Origin: Candidatus Cardinium hertigii
GTDB taxonomy: Bacteria; Bacteroidota; Bacteroidia; Cytophagales_A; Amoebophilaceae
DNA: 11,531 bases
Direction of reading: 5' to 3'
NCBI RefSeq assembly: GCF_003788695.1
Contig: NZ_RARA01000022.1
Location: 6,390-17,920, forward strand
Part shown: in pieces, positions 1-6,745 of the stretch
How the letters are laid out: each line of letters begins with the position of its first letter
Numbering within the stretch: the first letter of the stretch is position 1
Notes under the pieces: model-generated
The model's input: the letters and a program-made list of their open reading frames with translations, nothing else
What the model was told of the DNA's origin: nothing
Databases searched by the model: none
Program-made: the position numbers and the translations under genes

Positions 1-232
1 ACGGAAATGGGCACGTAGAAAAGAAGCATGTAAAGCACTTTTTTCAAAAGGTAACTTGGCTAATCTTCAACCAACTACGGTTAGGTTGGTAGGGGTTAGT
101 ATATATGTTATCACCACTGCTTTTGTAGATCGTTTTATAATGGGCGCTATGCATCCTACCTATTAGCCAATATTCCAAATTATGGTAGGTGCTTGTTTGG
201 CGTTTTGTAATGCAGCTGTACAGGCTGATTAG
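1..232 (+). pseudogene. Degenerate 3' part of a symporter/sensor-like gene copy with internal deletion
   Basis: Translating from base 2 gives a sequence nearly identical to residues 496-559 of the large symporter protein on the minus strand (3224-6745), followed directly by its last 11 residues (LAFCNAAVQAD) and the same TAG stop at 230-232. The join removes residues 560-1168 of the intact protein, exactly 609 codons, and keeps the frame. The copy also has an in-frame TAG at 164-166 where the intact gene has TGG (Trp549), and a few substitutions (for example Asp to Gly and Val to Ala), so it is a pseudogene. The deletion removes part of the second membrane block and all of the kinase-like and HD-like domains. 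Homology with the intact locus ends just after the stop codon (gattagcta). The 5' part lies outside the window, so whether the symporter domain survives upstream is unknown. Orientation is opposite to the intact gene. Confidence 0.9.
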
Positions 233-281
233 CTAAATATAAATATTTGGCATTAAATAATATAATCTAAATAAGCAGATT

Positions 282-470
282 ATGATAAAAGAGCTTTGTT
301 TTTGGCAACGTCATATTCGCTGTGTTTTCTTGGGTATCGGTTCACTCAATGGCGTCAACTTAAGGCAATTCATGATTAGCCTACCCTCCTATTCTACTTG
401 GTTATCAATAACAGCTAAACCTTAAGTTGACGCCATTGTCGGTTCACTTGCGTGGCAGAAATGTTTTTAA
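282..470 (+). other. Tiny reading frame interrupted by a 92-bp insertion
   Basis: If the insertion at 347-438 and one copy of its 10-bp target duplication are removed, ATG at 282 opens a 28-codon frame ending at TAA 468-470. It starts MIKELCFWQRHIRC and has a short hydrophobic stretch (VFLGIG). With the insertion, the frame stops at TAA 423-425 after 47 codons. Insertion plus duplication is 102 bp, so the downstream frame is unchanged. No function is recognised. The product would be very small, so this may be a chance frame or the remains of a longer gene. Confidence 0.25.
347..438. mobile_element. 92-bp non-autonomous IS4-type element (MITE-like) with target duplication
   Basis: The ends are a perfect 19-bp inverted repeat: CAATGGCGTCAACTTAAGG at 347-365 and its reverse complement at 420-438. 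The sequence TCGGTTCACT flanks it directly on both sides (337-346 and 439-448), a 10-bp duplication in the size range known for IS4-family insertions. The left ~46 bp match, with about three differences, the 3' end of the IS4-type remnant at 2559-2604, including the equivalent of the transposase stop codon. The right ~46 bp should therefore be the other end of the same IS. The element looks like an internal-deletion derivative that keeps both ends and could be mobilised in trans by a full-length relative. No coding capacity remains inside it. Confidence 0.85.
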
Positions 471-497
471 TTTAATTATTTAATTACTAAATTATTC

Positions 498-629
498 GTT
501 ACTTTTTTTCTTGATAAAAAAGTAACCAAAAAAATCAAGCGAAGGCGCGTTTTTATGATCTTGCATTATTGTGCTATTTTTAATTGGTGCGAACACGAAT
601 ACGCATAGACCAGACCACTGAACGGATAC
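498..629. repeat. Dispersed repeat block with terminator-like hairpin
   Basis: A hairpin with a perfect 11-bp stem (GTTACTTTTTT at 498-508, AAAAAAGTAAC at 516-526) is followed by ccaaaaaaatcaagcgaaggcgcgttttt (in two parts, 526-545 and 546-555). The block ends with CCACTGAACGGATAC at 615-629. The same modules recur at 2258-2472: CCACTGAACGGATAC at 2258-2272, then aaaaaacgcgcctt, cgcttgattttttttggctac and the hairpin at 2441-2472. The hairpin/cgcgcc part is inverted between the two sites, while the CCACTGAACGGATAC part is in the same orientation. The 70-codon minus-strand frame crossing this block (492-704) is mostly repeat sequence and is not called as a gene. Confidence 0.6.
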
Positions 630-885
630 TTTCTTGGGCCATTGTGCAAATGCATATACAGGAAATTTTTGCCAATTGTTGGCTTCGAAGTCCTTAATAA
701 CCATAAATGTGATATCCAGTAAATGCTCTATTTTGTCATAAGATAAATGATATATTCAATAAATTTGAAAAGTTGATAAGGTGTGCAAGTGATAAAGCGT
801 ATAAAACAGTGTAAATACTATGAGTAAACTGAATCTAGCAGTCTAACACCATTAATTTTTGAAGATGAGAAGTTTATTAATAAAA

Positions 886-1887
886 TTATTGAAGCAAAGC
901 ATCGAGTAAGGTTTGTGGAGAGTATGCTTCATACAAAATTTGATAGACACGAGTGCAAATAGGTAACTGAATTTTGTGCTGTATAGCGTGCTGAATAATA
1001 GCAGAACTGGTTTCAACCCCTTCTATGGTTTGATCTATCGATTGTTGAGCTTTTTGGATGGTTTCACCGCGACCGATAGCTAAACCAAAGCGCCTGTTGC
1101 GAGACTGATTATTCGTACAAGTTAATATAAGATCACCAATACCAGCACTACCTAGAAACGTTTCAAATTGGCATCCCAGTGCAAGTCCTAATTTTATTAT
1201 TTCTGATAATCCATTTGTCATTAAGGCCGATTGTGTATTGGCTTTCATGCCTAAGCCTTCCAAAATACCTACAGCAATAGCAAAGATATTTTTCATAGCA
1301 CCTGCCAGTTCAACCCCCATTACGTCTTGACTGGGTGATATACGAAAATATTGACTTTGAAAGCGATCACACAGTTTCTGAGCCAAATTTTTGCAAGAAG
1401 AGGCGATTATAGCTAAGCTGGGAAGGCCTCTAGCTATTTCGGAAGCAAAAGTAGGTCCGGATAACACAGCTGAAGGGATATCACCTAAGATAGTCTGGAT
1501 GACTTGATGTAACCATTGTTTTTTACATAAGCCTTTACTGGCCCATAGTAGATGCTGGTTATTTGTAAATAAGGGTTTTAATTTTTGTAAGATAATATCG
1601 AAGGCAGCACTGGGAACCGCTATCAAGATATCTGTTACGTTTTCTATAGCTTTGGCTAGATCTGAAAAGCAAGAAATAAGGCTAGGTAAACGGATATTAG
1701 ATAGATAATTTGGGTTAAATCGGGAAGCTTGGAGTATTTCCATATGATCGGATTTATCTCCCCATAAATGTACAATTTGTCCTTTTAGGGCTAGATGAAT
1801 AGCCAGTGCGGTGCCCCATGAACCAGCACCTAAAATAGCGATGGCAGATGAGAATACACAAGGCTTAGGAGGGTGCTTTATAAACAT
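886..1887 (-). CDS. gpsA: NAD(P)H-dependent glycerol-3-phosphate dehydrogenase
   Basis: This cytoplasmic enzyme reduces dihydroxyacetone phosphate to sn-glycerol-3-phosphate, the backbone for phospholipid synthesis. The protein has 333 residues, the usual length. The N-terminal Rossmann fold has the dinucleotide motif GAGSWG at residues 20-25. The family motifs LSGPTFASE (142-150), VELAGAMKN (192-200, with the catalytic Lys199), GSAGIGDLILTC (246-257) and NRRFG (264-268) are all present, so the enzyme should be active. ATG at 1885-1887 is the first start; about 15 residues precede the Rossmann strand, slightly longer than in many homologues. There is no clear Shine-Dalgarno sequence. The gene stands alone: an AT-rich, repeat-filled region lies upstream and no gene is seen directly downstream. 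In a symbiont with few pathways it suggests that some phospholipid synthesis is retained. Confidence 0.97.
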   Translation of the reverse strand: MFIKHPPKPCVFSSAIAILGAGSWGTALAIHLALKGQIVHLWGDKSDHMEILQASRFNPNYLSNIRLPSLISCFSDLAKAIENVTDILIAVPSAAFDIILQKLKPLFTNNQHLLWASKGLCKKQWLHQVIQTILGDIPSAVLSGPTFASEIARGLPSLAIIASSCKNLAQKLCDRFQSQYFRISPSQDVMGVELAGAMKNIFAIAVGILEGLGMKANTQSALMTNGLSEIIKLGLALGCQFETFLGSAGIGDLILTCTNNQSRNRRFGLAIGRGETIQKAQQSIDQTIEGVETSSAIIQHAIQHKIQLPICTRVYQILYEAYSPQTLLDALLQ

Positions 1888-2257
1888 AACAGTTCAATAA
1901 ACTAAAATTATAAAAATTTATAAAAATTAATGTGTATATACAAATAAAAAATTAAAAAATTAAAAAAATATAACAGTATTTATAAGTATAACAGATCAAT
2001 AAATCAACCAATCTATAAAAAATTAAAAATTTTATAGATTAAAAATAATAAAATCTCCATAGTATTCGAGTTTATATATATATTTTATTTTTTTATTAAA
2101 AAATCTATAAACAAATATATACAATGCTTACTTTACCCAATCTGAACGGGGAAGAAATAGATTTTTGAAAAGGATAATTTCTCTCTATCTATCCTGGAAG
2201 CAAAAAAAACTAAATCCTTTCCATAATCTTTTCCAGATTATAGAGGCTTAGGCCACT
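1888..2257. other. AT-rich non-coding region upstream of gpsA
   Basis: No gene is visible in these 370 bases. The part near gpsA is extremely AT-rich and must hold its promoter, but no convincing Bacteroidota promoter (TTTG then TAnnTTTG) could be picked out. It contains the hairpin at 2010-2040 and a small inverted repeat (ataatct-tttcc-agattat, 2223-2241). No tRNA-like fold was recognised. Confidence 0.6.
2010..2040. repeat. AT-only hairpin, 11-bp perfect stem
   Basis: AATCTATAAAA (2010-2020) pairs perfectly with TTTTATAGATT (2030-2040) around a 9-nt loop. It lies about 125 bp upstream of the gpsA start. It could be a weak terminator, a protein-binding palindrome or a by-product of the AT-rich composition; nothing in the sequence decides between these. 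Confidence 0.4.
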
Positions 2258-2287
2258 CCACTGAACGGATACATAAAAAACGCGCCT

Positions 2288-2420
2288 TGAACAAAGCTGT
2301 GATTAGAAAATTTTAGTCTGAAAGCTTAGTAGAAAATCAACTTGTTTGAGCCCAAGGCTGCAAGCCTGGGCGAGTTTTGATTTTCAGCTTTCAGGCTGAA
2401 ATTTTCAACAGATTTGTTCA
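2288..2420. repeat. ~133-bp imperfect palindromic element
   Basis: The left arm (2288-2340) runs TGAACAAA-g-CTGT-gatta-GAAAATTTTAG-t-CTGAAAGCT-tagta-GAAAATCAA. The right arm (2377-2420), reverse-complemented, reads TGAACAAA-t-CTGT-t-GAAAATTTCAG-c-CTGAAAGCT-GAAAATCAA. The arms match apart from three substitutions and two 4-5-nt bulges. A second GC-rich hairpin sits at the tip (2350-2371: GCCCAAGGCT-GCA-AGCCTGGGC, one bulged A). The whole is inserted between aaaaaacgcgcctt and cgcttgatttttttt, which are joined directly (as cgcgccttcgcttg) in the repeat copy at 526-555. It has no coding capacity. It may be a palindromic mobile element or a structured RNA. Confidence 0.7.
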
Positions 2421-2440
2421 CCAGCGCTTGATTTTTTTTG

Positions 2441-2472
2441 GCTACTTTTTTTGATCAAGCAAAAAAAGTAGC
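2441..2472. terminator. Terminator-like perfect hairpin (left member of an inverted pair)
   Basis: GCTACTTTTTTTG (2441-2453) and CAAAAAAAGTAGC (2460-2472) form a perfect 13-bp stem around a 6-nt loop (ATCAAG). The hairpin is symmetrical and could end transcription on either strand. No intact gene ends next to it, so it is more likely a duplicated copy of the symporter terminator at 3192-3225. The 50 bp at 2441-2490 recur almost unchanged but inverted at 3175-3223. Confidence 0.6.
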
Positions 2473-2558
2473 TTTAAAAGAAGTAGTTTTTTTTAAAATG
2501 AATAAAATTAGCAATTTTCTATAATCTATAAAACATGACTGCCACGCAAGTGAACGGA

Positions 2559-2992
2559 CAATGGCGTCAACTTAAGGGAATTCATGATTAGCAGACCCTC
2601 CTAAAGACATGATGCCGTTTAGGTTTATCCACCTTGTCACGACTATATAATCGCCCGGGTCGGATTTTCACTTTAGCTCGTATGCACACTCTATCAAAGA
2701 GTTTCTGAAAGCTTTTAGTTGAGCACTTCCCAATCAGCACTTGATGCATTTTTTGACGCATCACACCAAACAAAACTGAAAAATTCAAACGATACTCATT
2801 TATTTTCTCTGGTTTCCAAGGAACTTGAGCATCACACATATGCAGTGCCAATAAATTACACATTACTAAATGAGCCCAAAATTCCTGTAATACAGCTTCT
2901 AAATATATACCAGAAAAATTCTCTAGTTCTGCACTTATCTTTAATCGTTTATAACACGCTTCTATATGCCACCTCAAAGCATAAACTTTACA
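2559..2992 (-). mobile_element. Truncated IS4-family insertion sequence (3' end)
   Basis: The outer end at 2559-2577 is CAATGGCGTCAACTTAAGG, identical to the terminal repeats of the 92-bp element at 347-438. The transposase stop codon lies 29 bp inside it. The element runs on the minus strand and is cut at about 2992 by the 169-bp element at 2993-3161; the rest of the IS, with its other end, is not found beyond. The flank outside the end (ctgccacgcaagtgaacgga, 2539-2558) is nearly the same as the flank of the 92-bp element in reverse, so both copies sit in the same kind of target. Confidence 0.8.
2588..2992 (-). pseudogene. IS4-family transposase, C-terminal fragment
   Basis: About 134 residues of a DDE transposase C-terminus remain. 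The IS4-family signature Y-(2)-R-(3)-E-(6)-K is intact near the start of the fragment (YALRWHIEACYKRLK). Its Glu is the third residue of the DDE triad. The N-terminal and central parts with both catalytic Asp residues are missing, because the frame is broken at 2992/2993 by the MITE-like element. The only upstream start, a TTG at 3002-3004, lies inside that inserted sequence and is not original. The frame ends with TAA at 2588-2590, close to the IS end. The fragment cannot be an active transposase. Confidence 0.85.
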
Positions 2993-3161
2993 AGGCCGTT
3001 GCAATAGAAAATTGAAACGATTGTATTATACAAATTTAAAATTTCTTATAAGTTTACAGCGTTAAAATAGTATGGTTTATGTCCTTTTTAAGGCTTTTAA
3101 TTAACACTTGTGTGTAGATTTCCTTTTTTTATAAAATTTTTGTTTTCTATTGCAACGGCCT
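2993..3161. mobile_element. 169-bp MITE-like element with perfect 19-bp terminal inverted repeats
   Basis: AGGCCGTTGCAATAGAAAA at 2993-3011 is repeated as its exact reverse complement at 3143-3161. The interior is AT-rich and non-coding. The only possible target duplication is the dinucleotide CA on each side (2991-2992 and 3162-3163), too short to be sure. The ends differ from those of the IS4-type element, so this belongs to a second mobile family; ends of the general type GGCC-TTGCAA occur in some IS5-related elements, but no transposase is present to confirm that. It interrupts the IS4 transposase and is therefore the later insertion. Confidence 0.75.
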
Positions 3162-3191
3162 CAAAGTGGCTAATAAAACTACTTCTTTTAA

Positions 3192-3225
3192 AGCTACTTT
3201 TTTGCTTGATCAAAAAAAGATAGCT
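3192..3225 (-). terminator. Terminator hairpin of the symporter/sensor-like gene
   Basis: AGCTACTTTTTT (3192-3203) pairs with AAAAAAGATAGCT (3213-3225), with one bulged A, around the loop gcttgatca. The stem reaches into the stop codon of the gene ending at 3224. The run of T on either strand makes it a plausible bidirectional intrinsic terminator. A near-identical inverted copy is at 2441-2472. Confidence 0.65.
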
Positions 3226-6200
3226 AATCAGCCTGTACAGCTGCATTACAAAACGCCAAAGCCTGTTTTGCTGCCGTTTCTAATTCCTTTGCGATTTCGG
3301 ATTCTAAATATTTTTTAGCCAATTCAATATCTACGGTAAGTGTTTCTTTAGCCATCTGCCTCACTGCTTCAAGATTGTTATAATTTTTTGCATAACGTAG
3401 GTCATAAAGACGTTCTGCCAATTTGATATACAATACAGAAAGGTGATCTTGGTTGATGGCTTCTTTAAAGCGATTGGTAACATAGAGTAAAGATTTTGCC
3501 ATTTCTTGGTGTTGGTCTATGTTTAACACATTTTCTACAAAACAAAAAATACCCCGGTTATAATTGGCCTTAATATAAGAAAGAGGCAAACGGGTATAAC
3601 GTACTAGGTCATAGAGCAGGGAGGCATAAATAGGTTTAGGAGAGTGGAAAATCCAAGTAGCTACCCATTGTGCAATGCCTACTGCACGGACATAAAACAA
3701 CTGCCCCGATGCATGGCGTTTAAAACCATAACAACGCCTAAGTAATAAAAGTATTTCCGCAATCATCCCTGGATCCACCTCAGCCACTTGGCAGACATAC
3801 TCATGAAATTGCATTAACACCATCATGGAATCAGCCTGTTCCTTGGGAGTGATAGGCGCTTCCGACGTTAAGTGTGTAATCGGTAGTTTGGCGATCATCT
3901 CCTCTCGGATTTTCGTTACATCCCAAGGAAGCACCAGTAGTATAGCACCTTGGTTGGATATTTCTAAATAGCCATAGTGGGTATGCATAATACGTTCTAT
4001 GGTCTTTTTGCCAAGATCTATATGCGTTTGTGCTAGAGGTCTATAAGCAGTTTGCTTACTAGTTTCCTTATTATCTCTATTAGGCTCATAATAGCTTTGC
4101 ACTTTGGGTAGCTCCGCTAGGGGTAGATGAGAGCTGCTTATTACGAAAGCTATAGCTGAAAAAACCATCGCTGGAGCATATCCATTATCGATGGGCTCAT
4201 GGACCTCATATTGTAAATGGGTGGTATACAAGTATACCCTTACAAATTGCGTCTCTAAAACATCTGATTTAGCAGTACGTAAAATAGCCGTAACCAATAA
4301 ATGAATGATCTGGTTGACATCACATACGATCTTGACTGGAACCGTATTATCTTTGTGCTCTATAAATAATCTAGGGCCATTTTCCATTTCCCTTTCTAAG
4401 GCAACTTCTATTTTATTTATCAGTTGATTTATAGAAATTGCAGTTGGCAGCAATAGGATATGGTCTTTAGATTTGGCTTGCTGCTTTAAAAAAATAGCCC
4501 ATTCGGAAAATTTATTAATAATACTTTGAAAATCCTGTTTGTAAAGAGGCGTTGTGTCATCTATAAATGAAACAGATTGCGTAACATCTTTTACTACTTT
4601 CTCTAAAATCATACCATCTTCTTCTTCCTGGCTAATAACAGGTGTTGTATCCATATGCAAGTTATAAGCAAGGCTTTTTAGCTTTTGTGTTTCTCTTAAT
4701 TTTTGTTGATTTTTTAGATAGGTATTTTGATTTTCATAGCTATTGTTTCTAAATTTATCGAAAATAATAATGACGCATATCAGCAATCCTATACCTAATA
4801 GGAGAAGTGACATAGTACCCCATAGCCATAACGCTTTGATGCAACAGATGGCATACACGATTATTAATGGTATACCGACCAGAAGTCCCAGATATAAGGG
4901 TAATACCCATAAAGTTATACTTAAATGAACTAAAGTTAAAGTTAATGTCAATAGGGAATCGGTGGCATGCCAAAAATGCCAAATACTATTTACGGGAAAA
5001 CAAAAAGCTAAACCTATTAGCCAATATCGAGCTACTAGCCAGGATGGAAATTTATTTTTTGGAATAAAAATCCCATATCCTGCAAAACAAGCACCTACCA
5101 TAATTTGGAATATTGGCCAATAAGTAGGATGCATAACGCCCATTATAAAACGATCTACAAAAGCAGTGGTAATAACATATAGGCTAACCCCTACTAACCT
5201 AACCGTAGTTGGTTGAAGATTAGCCAAATTATCTTTTGAAAAAAGTGCTTTACATGCTTCTTTTCTACGTGCCCATTTCCGTGTATGAGCTTGCCTAATC
5301 TGTTTAAGTTCATCATCTGGCTCTATCCAGCCGGTACCGGGTAGCTGAGGCAGTGAATAGTGCGCAGCTAGCATAGCTAAGCCATTGGCCAGCATAGAAA
5401 CAAATGCACCATCTATGCCTGTTGTTGGTTCAATCCATTGGTTCCAAGCTATAATGGTTACTATACCGGTAGCCATACCAATCAAAGCAGTACGCCCACT
5501 ACCCCGAAAACCCAAAATAGCTAAAACAAAGGGAGCGGTTATAATAGGTACGGTAAAAGCAAAAATTAATTTAAGTAAATTAAATAAATCCTTGCGGTAA
5601 AAAGCTAATACCATGGCACATAAGCCTATAACTAGAGAAGTCAGTCTAGCCAGACGAAGTTGATGCGTATAAGGAACCCTTTTCACTCCTCTTATACTTT
5701 CCAGGATATCATGGCTAACCATAACAGCACAAGCATTTAGTTTAGAATCTGCTGTAGACATAGCCATAGCCAGTAAGCTGATAGAAACAAGGCCTTGAGA
5801 AAAAGATGAGATGTTTTTCATTATATAGGGCCAAATTGCTTCTATAGATAGTTCTGGTACTTGTACAAAAACAAACAACCCAATTAGGATTATGATAATT
5901 TTTATCAGCCAACTAAATAAACCAGAATATAAGAAAACCTTTTGTGCCTGAATAGGGCCAGAAGACATATAGATTCTTTGAACCATTGTAGGATTAATAC
6001 CAGCAGCCATACCAGATAATATTAGTGACATTATAGCTACTAGTTTAGTATCAAAACGTAATAGGGTTTTAAACTGAAATTTTTCTTGCGCTTGCAAAAA
6101 AGAGATGCTTTCTGCAACTGGGTTGTTGATCTTGTAAAACATCCATATAGCCAAAAAGGGAATAATAATAGAAAAGGTTATAAATTGCAATACATCCGTA

Positions 6201-6745
6201 AAGGTAACTGCACGAATACCTCCAAAAGAAGAATAAAAGATAAGGATTAAGGTAGCTAATATGGTAATATATTTAGGTTTAGGGTTAACTGCATCTATAC
6301 AACATATGCTGATTACTTGTGATATTACAGTGATTTGAATAGCCAAACCAGCAATAGAGGCACCGATACAAGCCAGAGCAGTAATAACTCTTGGATATTT
6401 ACCATATACACTTCCTATCGTCTCTGCCATAGAGAGGTTTTGCATAAATGGCGTCATTCGTAATGCCAATGGTCTAATAATAATCCAGTAATCTAAATTA
6501 GCTAGAAGAGAATATATTATATAGTAAAGACCAAGATGATGAACCTGTTGCACACTACGCACCAGCCCCCCTGCACCATAATTAGTAGCTAACACCGTAG
6601 CTACTAAGGTAGCGGTAGCAAATTGTTTATTGCCTACCGTATATTCTCGTAAAGTAGTTGTTTTTCTGCTATAGTAAAGGCCTACTGCTAAGGTCAATAA
6701 CAAAAAGGCTACCACCATCAAGAGGGGTACATTCAAGAATATCAT
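3224..6745 (-). CDS. Sodium:solute symporter fused to degenerate histidine-kinase and RelA/SpoT-HD-like domains
   Basis: A protein of 1173 residues from ATG at 6743-6745. A TTG at 6761-6763 would add six residues, and the numbering here counts from it. Residues ~10-470 are a sodium:solute symporter (SSS) domain with about 12 membrane segments and a TM8-like motif MSTADSKLNA (335-344), whose Ser-Thr matches the Na+ ligands of PutP. A basic linker (481-516) leads to a second block of 5-6 membrane segments (~519-668). Residues ~690-950 resemble a histidine kinase. H703-M-D-T-T-P may be a decayed phosphoacceptor box, the N-box positions are Thr825 and Arg829, no DxGxG is seen, but LGKKTIERIMHTHYGYLEIS (917-936) keeps the ATPase-fold pattern. 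Residues ~1005-1155 resemble the RelA/SpoT HD hydrolase (ASLLYDLVRYT, YIKLAERLYDLRY, MAKETLTVDIELAK) with catalytic residues replaced. It is probably an inner-membrane transporter or sensor; the substrate is unknown. Two decayed relatives lie at 1-232 and 8396-8770. The long open frame suggests it is still under selection. Confidence 0.85.
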   Translation of the reverse strand: MIFLNVPLLMVVAFLLLTLAVGLYYSRKTTTLREYTVGNKQFATATLVATVLATNYGAGGLVRSVQQVHHLGLYYIIYSLLANLDYWIIIRPLALRMTPFMQNLSMAETIGSVYGKYPRVITALACIGASIAGLAIQITVISQVISICCIDAVNPKPKYITILATLILIFYSSFGGIRAVTFTDVLQFITFSIIIPFLAIWMFYKINNPVAESISFLQAQEKFQFKTLLRFDTKLVAIMSLILSGMAAGINPTMVQRIYMSSGPIQAQKVFLYSGLFSWLIKIIIILIGLFVFVQVPELSIEAIWPYIMKNISSFSQGLVSISLLAMAMSTADSKLNACAVMVSHDILESIRGVKRVPYTHQLRLARLTSLVIGLCAMVLAFYRKDLFNLLKLIFAFTVPIITAPFVLAILGFRGSGRTALIGMATGIVTIIAWNQWIEPTTGIDGAFVSMLANGLAMLAAHYSLPQLPGTGWIEPDDELKQIRQAHTRKWARRKEACKALFSKDNLANLQPTTVRLVGVSLYVITTAFVDRFIMGVMHPTYWPIFQIMVGACFAGYGIFIPKNKFPSWLVARYWLIGLAFCFPVNSIWHFWHATDSLLTLTLTLVHLSITLWVLPLYLGLLVGIPLIIVYAICCIKALWLWGTMSLLLLGIGLLICVIIIFDKFRNNSYENQNTYLKNQQKLRETQKLKSLAYNLHMDTTPVISQEEEDGMILEKVVKDVTQSVSFIDDTTPLYKQDFQSIINKFSEWAIFLKQQAKSKDHILLLPTAISINQLINKIEVALEREMENGPRLFIEHKDNTVPVKIVCDVNQIIHLLVTAILRTAKSDVLETQFVRVYLYTTHLQYEVHEPIDNGYAPAMVFSAIAFVISSSHLPLAELPKVQSYYEPNRDNKETSKQTAYRPLAQTHIDLGKKTIERIMHTHYGYLEISNQGAILLVLPWDVTKIREEMIAKLPITHLTSEAPITPKEQADSMMVLMQFHEYVCQVAEVDPGMIAEILLLLRRCYGFKRHASGQLFYVRAVGIAQWVATWIFHSPKPIYASLLYDLVRYTRLPLSYIKANYNRGIFCFVENVLNIDQHQEMAKSLLYVTNRFKEAINQDHLSVLYIKLAERLYDLRYAKNYNNLEAVRQMAKETLTVDIELAKKYLESEIAKELETAAKQALAFCNAAVQAD

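Larger units (their letters stand above)
2441..3223. repeat. ~50-bp inverted repeats bracketing an IS nest
   Basis: Bases 2441-2490 (the hairpin plus tttaaaagaagtagtttt) match the reverse complement of 3175-3223 with only one or two differences. The ~680 bp between them contain the IS4-type remnant and a 169-bp MITE-like element. Such an arrangement may come from an inverted duplication of the terminator region during IS-mediated rearrangement. Confidence 0.7.

Noticed and set aside
492..704. 70-codon minus-strand reading frame
   Set aside because: Its second half is a translation of the dispersed hairpin/cgcgcc repeat and it ends inside the hairpin at 498-526; the first ~25 residues match nothing I know.
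1888..2260. tRNA or other small RNA gene in the AT-rich gap
   Set aside because: No T-loop GTTCRANNC-type sequence or cloverleaf pairing was found; only short AT hairpins.
2719..3015. 98-codon plus-strand frame
   Set aside because: It is antisense to the IS4 transposase fragment, whose family signature is clear on the other strand, and it ends in the MITE-like element.
4743..5600. Short frames on both strands inside the symporter gene
   Set aside because: All overlap the single long minus-strand frame with clear domain motifs; the similar frame at 8500-8715 is the same shadow in the truncated copy.
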